Positions 1 through 8,982 of a stretch of 43,445 nucleotides of DNA are shown one piece after another. This DNA comes from an uncultured Clostridium sp. (lineage in GTDB: Bacteria > Bacillota > Clostridia > TANB77 > CAG-508). The DNA lies in assembly GCA_947574235.1 (NCBI GenBank), contig CANPIU010000011.1, forward strand, positions 1-43,445, read 5' to 3'. The notes under the pieces are model-generated. The model did not search any database. It was not told the origin of the DNA and was given only the letters and a program-made list of their open reading frames with translations. Every line of letters begins with the position of its first letter. The first letter of the stretch is position 1. Made by a program: the position numbers and the translations under genes.

Positions 1-53
1 GCAAAGGACTGAAAATCCTTGTGTCCCTGGTTCGATTCCAGGTGAAGGCACCA
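1..53 (+). tRNA. tRNA-Phe(GAA), 3' part only (5' part is outside the window)
   Basis: Anticodon arm aaGGA-CTGAAAA-TCCtt gives GAA; TpsiC arm ccctggTTCGATTccagg; ends CCA. Confidence 0.85.
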
Positions 54-55
54 AA
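22..55 (+). repeat. att direct repeat, tRNA-proximal copy
   Basis: 34-bp exact match to 5198-5231. Confidence 0.93.
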
Positions 56-134
56 CAAAAAAGCGAACAGAAAATTACCAAGTTTTCTGTAACATCTAAA
101 AAAATATCTAAAAAATTTGAAATTGGAGTAGTTT

Positions 135-1325
135 TTAGGCGACTACTTCTTTTTCATTCTTTATAGAAAGTATATTAGATATTGCAATACCACTTTGTTC
201 CATACTACTACTATCTAAATGTGCATAGATATTTGCAGTAGTGTTATAATTAGAATGTCCTAGCCATACTTGAATTTGTTTCATATTGATTCCTTCAGCA
301 AGTAATAAACTTGCACAAGTATGCCTTAAATCGTGAAAACGAATTATTCTTAAATTGTTCTTTTTTAGTAATTTTGTAAAAGCATGTGATACATAATCAG
401 GATTTAACAAAGTTCCCATATTATCAACACATATATAATCTAAATATTCTTGATTATAACTATTACCACAAATTATTTTATTTTGTTCTTGTTTTTCTTT
501 TAGTTCTAATAAGTAGTTTTCAACTACTGGTAACAAAGGTAAAGTTCTTGTACTAGATTTTGTTTTAGTTTTATCTTTCCTTACTAATTTATTAGAATGA
601 TTAGAACTTATTTGTGTTACCGTATGATTTATTAGAATAGTCTTGTTTGTAAAATCTATTGCACTCCACTTTAAGCCAACAACTTCACTTCTTCGTAATC
701 CGTAAAAACAACTTAAAATAACTGGTGTTTCTAGTTTGGTATTTTCAATTATTTTTAAGAGTTTCAAGATTTCTTCACTTGTATAATGTTTTGCATTATA
801 TGGATCAATTTTTGGTAATTCTACTTTATCAGCAGGGTTAGAAATAATTACATCTGTTTTTACTGCATATTGTAAAGCCTTTCTAATATTTGCGTGATAA
901 TGTTTAACAGTATTCCCAGAAAGTCCATTGTCAATTAAATATTGGTAAAAGTCTTGGATATCTTGAGCCTTTATAGTTTGTAATATTACTTTTTTATTCT
1001 CAAAATAAGTTGTCATTCTTCCATTTATTAGTTTTTCATAACCACAATAAGTTGTTTCTTCAACAGATGATTTAATTATCTTTAGCCACTTTTTCATAAA
1101 ATCTATAAATAGTATATTTTCGTTGTCAATATTATCACTATTGATTTCTTCTTGAAATTTAGACCTAATGCTTTCAAGCTCATTTTCTGCCTTTTTCTTA
1201 TTTCCTTTTACTGCTTTTACTTTAGTAGAAAACCATTTTGTTTTCCATTTTCCGTCTTTCTTAAAACTCAAAACTGCTTGATATATTTTATTTTTAATTT
1301 GTAAGCTACCTGTTACTTCTATCAT
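135..1325 (-). CDS. Tyrosine-type site-specific integrase
   Basis: C-terminal catalytic motifs RFHDLRHTCASLLL and WLGHSNYNTTANIYAHL; SAM-like N-terminal core-binding region. Confidence 0.95.
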   Translation of the reverse strand: MIEVTGSLQIKNKIYQAVLSFKKDGKWKTKWFSTKVKAVKGNKKKAENELESIRSKFQEEINSDNIDNENILFIDFMKKWLKIIKSSVEETTYCGYEKLINGRMTTYFENKKVILQTIKAQDIQDFYQYLIDNGLSGNTVKHYHANIRKALQYAVKTDVIISNPADKVELPKIDPYNAKHYTSEEILKLLKIIENTKLETPVILSCFYGLRRSEVVGLKWSAIDFTNKTILINHTVTQISSNHSNKLVRKDKTKTKSSTRTLPLLPVVENYLLELKEKQEQNKIICGNSYNQEYLDYICVDNMGTLLNPDYVSHAFTKLLKKNNLRIIRFHDLRHTCASLLLAEGINMKQIQVWLGHSNYNTTANIYAHLDSSSMEQSGIAISNILSIKNEKEVVA

Positions 1326-1417
1326 AATTAACTCCTTTCGTTCCTATAACAGTTTAAATTTAACTTACTATTGATATTTTAGATAATACCATGAAAGTAA
1401 ATTAATGTCTAGTTAGG

Positions 1418-1660
1418 TTATATTTCATTTTGATTTGTTAGATAAGCTATAACATTTCTTTTTGGTATTTTGTATTGTCTACCAACTTTTAGTGCTTGAA
1501 TAGTTTGATTTCTTACTAATCTATAAGCAAGGGTTATGCCAATTCCAAGCATTTCTTTTAATTGATTAATGTCTACTAAATCTGGATATGAAGTAAACAT
1601 CATCTTATAATTTTCTTTAATAGTACCCATGTTGTAAGTCCTCCTTCCCTTAAAATTCAC
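1418..1660 (-). CDS. Excisionase-like / helix-turn-helix DNA-binding protein
   Basis: MLGIGITLAYRLVRNQTIQALKVGRQYKIPKRNVIAYL matches the MerR/Xis-type HTH_17 pattern; adjacent to integrase. Confidence 0.8.
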   Translation of the reverse strand: MNFKGRRTYNMGTIKENYKMMFTSYPDLVDINQLKEMLGIGITLAYRLVRNQTIQALKVGRQYKIPKRNVIAYLTNQNEI

Positions 1661-1698
1661 AATAAAAAAGACCTATTAAGTAATCTTAATAAAGCCTG

Positions 1699-2163
1699 TT
1701 AATAACTATAAACATATCTATTTTTACATTTTTTTGTTGGTACTTTGATATCCATATTTATTGTTTTGGGAATATCAGCTCCAACATTTAATTTTCTATC
1801 TATACTTAAATTACCTTTGCTATTAGTGTGGTATATGCTAGACCATTTTGCAAAAGCATAATCTGACATAGTATTGTTATTATAAGATAATTCCATTGCA
1901 TCTTGTTTTTGTTGTGCTAACATTTGCTCGTAAGTGCTGTCATCTTTCTTTGGTCTATTATAAGTTTTAAAGTATTCTTGTAAATAGACTTTTCTATTTT
2001 CAGCATTTGTTTTTTTACGATTTTCCTTCTCTTGCTTATTTCGGTTATCAGTTTTTACAACCTTTGAAACATAAGGACAGCTTTTTCCAATTATTTTAGC
2101 AATTTCATTTTGTTTTAGATGTTTATTATAATATAAGTCTAAAATCTGTTCTTTTGTATTCAA
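1699..2163 (-). CDS. HTH-containing protein of the integrative element
   Basis: N-terminal EQILDLYYNKHLKQNEIAKIIGKSCPYVSKVVK resembles a sigma/resolvase-like HTH. Confidence 0.6.
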   Translation of the reverse strand: MNTKEQILDLYYNKHLKQNEIAKIIGKSCPYVSKVVKTDNRNKQEKENRKKTNAENRKVYLQEYFKTYNRPKKDDSTYEQMLAQQKQDAMELSYNNNTMSDYAFAKWSSIYHTNSKGNLSIDRKLNVGADIPKTINMDIKVPTKKCKNRYVYSY

Positions 2164-2381
2164 TCTTCCTTTATCCTCCTTTAGTTAATTTTTTGTTTGC
2201 ATTATTTTAAATACAATTCGCCTATTGACATTATCTAATATATGTTGTATTATTATATTGTGAGAAACACATAAAACATATTAGATATTGTTATTATACT
2301 ATCATATTTTATAGTTGTCAATACAATTATTAAATATTTTTAATAATTTCTCACATAATAATATGATAAGGGGAAATAGAA

Positions 2382-3461
2382 ATGAGAGAACTACCACAAA
2401 ATAAGTTCTTTGAAGGATTTTATATTTGGTTTGATAAAGAAAAAAAAGAAGAATATTATGGAACACCTTTATATTTATATAATGTAGATACAAAAATAGA
2501 TACCGAAAAAAGACAAGTAAAACTATTTTTAAAGAAAACAAAATTTGATGGCTTAAAATATCCAGGTATTTTATATTTTCCATATACAGAAAGTTTTGGT
2601 ACAATGCTTATGATGTTTTTAAATGCCGACTTTTCTAACTTTGAAAAAGCATACAAAACATTCTTCTATGCATATGGTTTTGAACTATTAAAAGAGTATG
2701 TACCATATAAAGAATTAGAGGATACCTACAAATTAGAAAAGAAAATGCTTGATATTATGAAAAGAGTATTTGAAGATAGCTCTTATGAATTAATTGAAAT
2801 GCAAGAAAATTTTAGAAAATGTGTAGATCAAGTTTATAATCTTAATGGAATAAAAGGATTAGAGGAAGCAAGTGCAAATTCAAAGTTCATAGCAAATATA
2901 ATCAAACATGAAAGTAATGTATATAGATATTCTAGTAAAATTGAAGTATTTTTAGATAGCTATGCAAGTAAAGATAATGACTATCACGAAGAAAGTTATA
3001 AAAGTTTAGTAGAAAAATTAGAGAATGATACATTATCAATCAAAAAGCATAACATTTATACAAGCGAAAAGTTAAGCAATATCTTATATGTAGTATTAGA
3101 ACAAATAGTACAAGCACCAAACCTACCTATAAAACGATGTCAAAATTGTGGTAAATACTTTATACCTAGTTCAAGACAAGATGAAGTATATTGTGAATTT
3201 CCAGATGAAAAAGGAAAGACTTGTAAAGAAAAAGGTGCATTAGAAACTTATAAAAAGAATTTAGAAAATGTACCTGCTTTATTAGAATATAGAAGAAGTT
3301 ATCAAAAGAAAATTATGATAGTTTCAAGAAATAAAGATAATAAGCAATTAAAGAAAGATTTTGATAAATGGAAAAAAGAAGCCCAAGCAAAAATCAAACT
3401 ATTCAAACAGGGCAAATTAGAAGAAGAAAAACTATATAATTGGATGCTTGAGAATAAATAG
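2382..3461 (+). CDS. DUF6076-like protein with C-terminal Cys-containing (CxxC...C...C) domain
   Basis: RCQNCGKYFIPSSRQDEVYCEFPDEKGKTCKEKGALETYKK resembles the DUF6076 C-terminus; initial ATG with upstream AGGGG. Confidence 0.6.
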   Translation: MRELPQNKFFEGFYIWFDKEKKEEYYGTPLYLYNVDTKIDTEKRQVKLFLKKTKFDGLKYPGILYFPYTESFGTMLMMFLNADFSNFEKAYKTFFYAYGFELLKEYVPYKELEDTYKLEKKMLDIMKRVFEDSSYELIEMQENFRKCVDQVYNLNGIKGLEEASANSKFIANIIKHESNVYRYSSKIEVFLDSYASKDNDYHEESYKSLVEKLENDTLSIKKHNIYTSEKLSNILYVVLEQIVQAPNLPIKRCQNCGKYFIPSSRQDEVYCEFPDEKGKTCKEKGALETYKKNLENVPALLEYRRSYQKKIMIVSRNKDNKQLKKDFDKWKKEAQAKIKLFKQGKLEEEKLYNWMLENK

Positions 3462-3539
3462 GAAATAATATCAATAATATGTAGTAAAATTTCAAAATAA
3501 ATGCTATAATATGAATATAATTAAGAAAGGAACGAGAAT

Positions 3540-3941
3540 ATGGATAATATAAATTTAATGGAATATTGGCAAAATAGTAGTGATGAAGATTATAATGTAA
3601 TGAATGTATTATATAGTAATAAGAAAAATAGTTATTCTCTATTTTTCGGACATTTAGTGATAGAAAAATTACTAAAAGGTTTATATGCTAAAAATAATAA
3701 AGAAAATCCTTATGCTATAAAATCTCATAACTTATTGGCACTTGCAGAAAAATGCAATTTGGAACTAACTGATGAACAAGTTGAAAAATTACAAATAATT
3801 ACACAATTCAATATAAGTGCAAGATATGATGACTACAAAGAAACTTTTAATCAAAAATGCACAGATGATTATACATCTGAACAAATAAAAAATATTGAGG
3901 AGGTACGAACATGGTTGAAAAGTCTATTAACACAGGAATAA
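3540..3941 (+). CDS. HEPN domain protein (HEPN/MNT pair)
   Basis: HLVIEKLLKGLYA...SHNLLALAEKC...FNISARYDDY matches the HEPN pattern; followed by MNT partner. Confidence 0.85.
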   Translation: MDNINLMEYWQNSSDEDYNVMNVLYSNKKNSYSLFFGHLVIEKLLKGLYAKNNKENPYAIKSHNLLALAEKCNLELTDEQVEKLQIITQFNISARYDDYKETFNQKCTDDYTSEQIKNIEEVRTWLKSLLTQE

Positions 3942-4231
3942 TGGAATCAATACAAAAATATATTGAAAAAATAAGTGAACATTATAAAATTGAAGCAATC
4001 ATCTTGTTTGGATCTTATGCAAAAGGGACAGAGAACGAAGATAGCGATATAGATATAGCAATAATTTCAAGTGATTTTAGCGATATTATTGAAGATGGAG
4101 CAAAATTAATTGGATTGACTTGGAAAATTGATACTAGAATAGAGCCACACCCAATAACAACAGAAGATTTTGAAAGGATTTCAAATCCTTTTGTAAAGGA
4201 AGTTGTAGATACTGGAATAAAAGTAGCATAA
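3911..4231 (+). CDS. MNT-family nucleotidyltransferase (HEPN/MNT pair)
   Basis: IILFGSYAKGTENEDSDIDIAII contains GSxAxG...SDID; overlaps the HEPN ORF. Confidence 0.88.
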   Translation: MVEKSINTGIMESIQKYIEKISEHYKIEAIILFGSYAKGTENEDSDIDIAIISSDFSDIIEDGAKLIGLTWKIDTRIEPHPITTEDFERISNPFVKEVVDTGIKVA

Positions 4232-4253
4232 TAAAAAATGTAAAGGAGAAGTT

Positions 4254-5060
4254 ATGAAAATTACTATATTAACAGAAAATAGAAATTGTGATAATAATTA
4301 TATTAATGAAGATGGTTTATCTATTTATATTGAAATAAATGATAATAAATTACTTTTAGATAGTGGAATAACAGATGCTTTTCTAAAAAACGCAGAAACA
4401 TTAGGGGTTAATTTAGATGAAGTAAATACGATAATTTTAAGTCATGGACATTGGGATCATGGAAATGGTTTAAAATACATAAATAAAAAGAAAACATTAA
4501 TTTTACATCCAGAATGTTATACAGAAAGATATAGTTTAAGAAGAAATATGGCATTTGCAGGAATAAATGAAACTAGAGAAGAATTATTAGAAAAATTTGA
4601 ATTAATTGAAACAAAAGAACCTTACAAAGTTTTCGAGAATGTATGGTTTTTAGGACAGATTGATAGAAAATTTGAAGTACCAGTTAAAAATCTACCTACT
4701 GTTTTAAAAGATGAGAAAACCGATTATTTATATGATGATTGTGGAGGGATTGCTATTAAAACAGAGAAAGGCATTGTTGTATTTAGTTCTTGTTCTCATT
4801 CTGGAATTGATAATATTATTGAACAATCAAAACAGATTACTGGAGAAAATAGAGTTATAGCTGTTATTGGTGGATTTCATTTAAAAGAAATAAATTCATA
4901 TACAGACCAAGTGATACAATATTTTAAGGATAATAATGTGGGAAGTGCATATATGGGACACTGTACTTCTGATGAAGTAATAGAATATTTCAAAGAAAAA
5001 CTAGATGGATATACAGAAGTTAAAAAATTATTTGCAGGTGCAAAATTTGAAATAGATTAA
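4254..5060 (+). CDS. MBL-fold metallohydrolase
   Basis: LLLDSG and LSHGHWDHGNGL metal-binding motifs; GGFHL and MGHCTSDEV C-terminal pattern. Confidence 0.88.
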   Translation: MKITILTENRNCDNNYINEDGLSIYIEINDNKLLLDSGITDAFLKNAETLGVNLDEVNTIILSHGHWDHGNGLKYINKKKTLILHPECYTERYSLRRNMAFAGINETREELLEKFELIETKEPYKVFENVWFLGQIDRKFEVPVKNLPTVLKDEKTDYLYDDCGGIAIKTEKGIVVFSSCSHSGIDNIIEQSKQITGENRVIAVIGGFHLKEINSYTDQVIQYFKDNNVGSAYMGHCTSDEVIEYFKEKLDGYTEVKKLFAGAKFEID

Positions 5061-5197
5061 CAATAAGTAAGATATAATTAATGAAAACATAAACTTTAAG
5101 TAGTTTTAGATATTAAAATAAAAATAGTATAATATATTAAAATATTCTTATATTGTTGACAAAGTAGACATAAATAATATATAATTTATACATCACT

Positions 5198-5231
5198 TGT
5201 CCCTGGTTCGATTCCAGGTGAAGGCACCAAA
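5198..5231 (+). repeat. att direct repeat, distal copy (tRNA 3' fragment)
   Basis: 34-bp exact match to 22-55; no tRNA 5' half precedes it. Confidence 0.93.
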
Positions 5232-5345
5232 TGATAATTTGCACTGAAAAATTGATATTTTTTAGTAGCATCTAAAAATCGAAGTAGTTATATCAGTGGC
5301 TACTTCTTTTTTGTTATCCTATAGATATTGAATTGGAGGTTAAAA

Positions 5346-6342
5346 ATGGAAATAGACTACCCACCCATATACACTAACTGATAAAATGTTAAATTATGTA
5401 TCAGACATAATGAAAAAGGTTGGAGAGGCAAACTACTTTGAGAGTTTGAATAGATATTCAGAGTCAAGAAGAAAAACAAGAATAAAGTCAATCTATTCTT
5501 CTTTGGCTATTGAAAACAATCAATTATCATTATTTCAAGTTGAAGATGTTATCAATGGAAAACCTGTAATGGGAGAACAAAAAGATATTCAAGAAGTCAA
5601 AAATGCTTATGAAGCTTATGAGCAAATAGATAAAGTAAATCCTTATTCTGTAGATGATTTAAAGAAAATACATGGAATATTAACTTTTTTAATTGAAAAA
5701 GATGCAGGTAAATTTAGAAATCATGGGGAGGCTGTTTATGATGGGGATATTCAAATTTTTATGGCTCCTCCACATAGATTAGTGCCAAGTTTAATGGATA
5801 ATTTATTTAATTGGATGAATAAAGTTAAAGATACAATAAATCCGCTAATTCTATCTTCTATATTCCATTATGAATTTGTATTTATACACCCCTTTTCAGA
5901 TGGAAATGGAAGAACAGCAAGACTTTGGCAAACAGCAATTTTATCTAATTGGGAAAAAGCATTTACCTATTTACCCATTGAAAGTATGATAAAGAAAAAT
6001 CAAGAAGAATATTACACTGCAATTCAGAATTGCAATAATAGCGGGGAATCTACTGAGTTTATAGAATTTATGCTAAAAATGATTGATAATACAATAGATG
6101 AAATGAATAATTCAAAAGAAATGAAAGCTAAATCTATGTTGCTACTTTCCGAAAATGAGATAAAAGTATTAGAGTGCATTAAGAAAAATGTTATTATTAG
6201 TGCAAAAGAAATTATAGAACAAACTAAAATTGCAGATAGAACGGTTAGAAGAATATTGAAAAAATTTGTTGAAGGTAAAACAATTGAAATGATTGGAGAT
6301 AATGAAAAATCGCCTAGTAAAAAATTTAAAATAAAAGAATAA
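5346..6342 (+). pseudogene. Fic family protein with 5' frame disruption (or restarted at ATG 5386)
   Basis: HPFSDGNGRTARL Fic motif; RBS-ATG at 5346 encodes MEIDYPPIY then needs +1 near 5372-5381 to enter the DKMLNYVSDIMKKVGE frame; C-terminal winged HTH. Confidence 0.75.
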
Positions 6343-6473
6343 TGGCAAAGTTTTGGCGAAGTTAAGGGGATAATTATTCAAAAATATAGAAAAGTGTAAA
6401 ACACCACAAAGCTTGATAGAGCAATGTGGTGCTTTTATTAATTGGATTAAACAACAGTATTTAGTAGAGAAGA

Positions 6474-7079
6474 TTACTTTTCATCTTTTGGCGGAAATAA
6501 TTTATCCTTATAAAACTTATCCGCTAAATAAACGGCACCTAAAGGATTATGGGCTAGAACCCTGTCTTTTACTGCTAAAACTGTAACTGGTGCTTGGGAA
6601 TATTTAATAAATAGTGAATCATGCCCCACACAAAGACCAATGACAACATTAAGGTCTGTTTTTGCTTTATTTAGAAACTCTGCTTGTGTAATAGGATTAC
6701 ACATAGGGTTAGAAGACTTTTCAAGACCAACAATCTCTTTTGATAATCCTCCAACTTTACACATAATGGATTCGGTTTGGAAGCCATTATAGGTAAAAAC
6801 TTTATCAATAACCTTTGCTTCACTTGCTAAGGCACTACAAAAAGCAAGTCCTATCTTTTGATAGCCACATTGCTTGGCAAAATCCATCGTTTCTTCAATT
6901 CTTGTTCTTCCATATTGAGTAGATAATTTAGAAGAGATTTTTGCAATTGTATAATTTTCTTCATTTAAATAGAGTTCCTTCATATTATCTATTTCTTCAT
7001 CTAAACTAGGGCAATTTTTAGGTGCACCCTCTAAATTATTTTTACAAGCATGTATTCCACACATAGCACATTTCATCAT
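6474..7079 (-). CDS. DUF1847 Cys-rich metal-binding-like protein
   Basis: MKCAMCGIHACKNN, GLAFCSALASEAKVI, GLCVGHDSLFIKYSQAPVTVLAVKDRVLAHNPLGAVY. Confidence 0.85.
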   Translation of the reverse strand: MMKCAMCGIHACKNNLEGAPKNCPSLDEEIDNMKELYLNEENYTIAKISSKLSTQYGRTRIEETMDFAKQCGYQKIGLAFCSALASEAKVIDKVFTYNGFQTESIMCKVGGLSKEIVGLEKSSNPMCNPITQAEFLNKAKTDLNVVIGLCVGHDSLFIKYSQAPVTVLAVKDRVLAHNPLGAVYLADKFYKDKLFPPKDEK

Positions 7080-7278
7080 CTAATTCCTCCTTATCTATCT
7101 AAACTGCTTAAAATTATAGCAAAAAATTGAAAAGATAGCAATTTATTAAACATTTTTTAGGGCAAAAATTTATAAGTTATTCATGTATATTAAATTTTAA
7201 GATTTATTTAAGCATTTCTTAAAACTTATTTTTCCTTTTTCTTGTATAATAAAAATACAGACTAGGAGGGAAAATAAA

Positions 7279-8022
7279 GTGAAGAAAAAAATAATGATAC
7301 TAATCATAATCATAGGAACTTACTTATTCTTAAAAAGTGATTTTTTTACTCAAATAGCTAATGAAGGTAGCAAACTTGTTTTTAAAATGGCTAATGCTAC
7401 AGAATACCAAACCATCAAACAAGATACCAATCATAACTATTTAGGAAAAGGACAAGAAAGAACAAAAAATAAAGATGGTTATTTTACAACCTTTACTACC
7501 GTCGAAGGTCATCAAAAAACCTATAAAGAATATAAACAAAATGGGAATTTTACATGGAGTAATAAGCAATATTGGGGAGGTACTATGGCTGAAAACGGTT
7601 GTGGTATCACAGCAATGGCAACCATTTTAAGCGGCTATGGTAAAAATAATACACCAGAAGAACTTAGGCAAAAATATTATCCTGTTTTAGATTATGATTT
7701 ATTGCCAAAAGAATTATCTAGTACGTTTAATATTAAAAATACAGATTTTTATTATGATAAGGAGCATTTATCCAAAGAAAACATACAAGAACATTTAAAA
7801 ACCAATCGACCTATCTTAATTTGTGTATGGAATAAACCACAGAATAATCAATGGACCACTTCATCACATTATATGGCGTTACTAGCTGCTGATGATAAAG
7901 ATATGGTATATATTTCCAACCCAAATGGAGGAGAAAATGATAGTAAAAGTTCAGGTTGGTATCATTTTAAAGAAGTAATACCTTATATTGCTAAAGTTAT
8001 ATATATTGAAAGCTATGAATAA
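7279..8022 (+). CDS. C39-like cysteine peptidase, secreted/anchored
   Basis: N-terminal hydrophobic segment; GGTMAENGCGITAMATILSGYG and HYMALLAADD. Confidence 0.85.
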   Translation: MKKKIMILIIIIGTYLFLKSDFFTQIANEGSKLVFKMANATEYQTIKQDTNHNYLGKGQERTKNKDGYFTTFTTVEGHQKTYKEYKQNGNFTWSNKQYWGGTMAENGCGITAMATILSGYGKNNTPEELRQKYYPVLDYDLLPKELSSTFNIKNTDFYYDKEHLSKENIQEHLKTNRPILICVWNKPQNNQWTTSSHYMALLAADDKDMVYISNPNGGENDSKSSGWYHFKEVIPYIAKVIYIESYE

Positions 8023-8122
8023 AATATTACACCAAGAAAAACGAAACATTTTTTCGTAAAAGTGTTGCAATTTGCTTAGAATTATATTATAATGGCAAGC
8101 AATAAGAAAGGAGATGGTTTTC

Positions 8123-8950
8123 ATGAAACAACAAAGTGAAAATGCCAACAAAAGCTTTGAAGACATTAAACATAAAGATAAAGAAGGGAGGGAATATTGG
8201 TATGCAAGAGAATTACAAGCAGTTTTAGATTACAAAGAGTGGAGAAAATTTGAAACCGTAATAGAAAAAGCAAAAAAATCTTGTGAAAATAGCGAGATAA
8301 GTGCGATTGACCATTTTGTCGGCTCCGACAAAATGGTAGAAATAGGCTCTGGTGCAAGAAGAATAAAAAAAGACTACAAACTAACTCGTTATGCCTGTTA
8401 CTTAATAGCGCAAAATGGAGACAGTCGAAAAAAAGTAATAGCATTAGCACAAACCTATTTTGCCATACAAACGAGAAAACAAGAAATACAAGAAAAAGAA
8501 TACAGTTTGTTAACAGAAGACGAAAAAAGATTATACCAAAGAAATTTAACCAAAAAGGGAAATTATTCACTAAATCATACCGCTAAAAAAGCAGGCGTTA
8601 AAAATTTCAATCAATTTCACAATTCTGGATACAAAGGGCTGTATAATGGAGAAACAGCAGATGATATTGCTAAAAGAAAAGGGCTAAGATATCGAGAAGA
8701 AATTCTAGATAATATGGGAAGTGAAGAACTTATAGCCAACTTATTTAGAATTTCTCAGACAGAACAGAAACTAAAAAGGGAAGAAATACAAACAGAAAAA
8801 GAAGCCAATCAAACGCATTATGAAGTCGGAACCAAAATAAGAAACACCATAAAAGAACTAGGGGGAACTATGCCAGAAGATTTACCAACCCCGAAAAAGA
8901 GCCTAAAGCAATTAGAAAAAGAAACAAAAAAGAATAGAAAAATAAGCTAA
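8123..8950 (+). CDS. dinD: DinD / BRO-N-like DNA damage-inducible protein, copy 1
   Basis: SFEDIKHKDKEGREYWYARELQAVLDYKEW...LTRYACYLIAQNGDSRKKVIALAQTYFAIQTRKQE; ATG 8123 after AGGAG. Confidence 0.88.
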   Translation: MKQQSENANKSFEDIKHKDKEGREYWYARELQAVLDYKEWRKFETVIEKAKKSCENSEISAIDHFVGSDKMVEIGSGARRIKKDYKLTRYACYLIAQNGDSRKKVIALAQTYFAIQTRKQEIQEKEYSLLTEDEKRLYQRNLTKKGNYSLNHTAKKAGVKNFNQFHNSGYKGLYNGETADDIAKRKGLRYREEILDNMGSEELIANLFRISQTEQKLKREEIQTEKEANQTHYEVGTKIRNTIKELGGTMPEDLPTPKKSLKQLEKETKKNRKIS

Positions 8951-8982
8951 AAAAGAGTGTTCTATTTTGAACACCCTCTTGG

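Larger units (their letters stand above)
22..5231. mobile_element. Integrative element (about 5.2 kb) in the tRNA-Phe 3' end, bounded by 34-bp direct repeats
   Basis: Identical 34-bp tgtccctggttcgattccaggtgaaggcaccaaa at 22-55 and 5198-5231; tyrosine integrase next to the intact tRNA end. Confidence 0.92.

Noticed and set aside
2302-2656. Minus-strand ORFs opposite the start of the DUF6076-like gene
   Set aside because: Antisense to a supported CDS; hydrophobic AT-rich shadow translations.
8166-8570. 134-aa minus-strand ORF opposite dinD copy 1
   Set aside because: Phe/Leu-rich mirror of a Lys-rich gene; no independent support.
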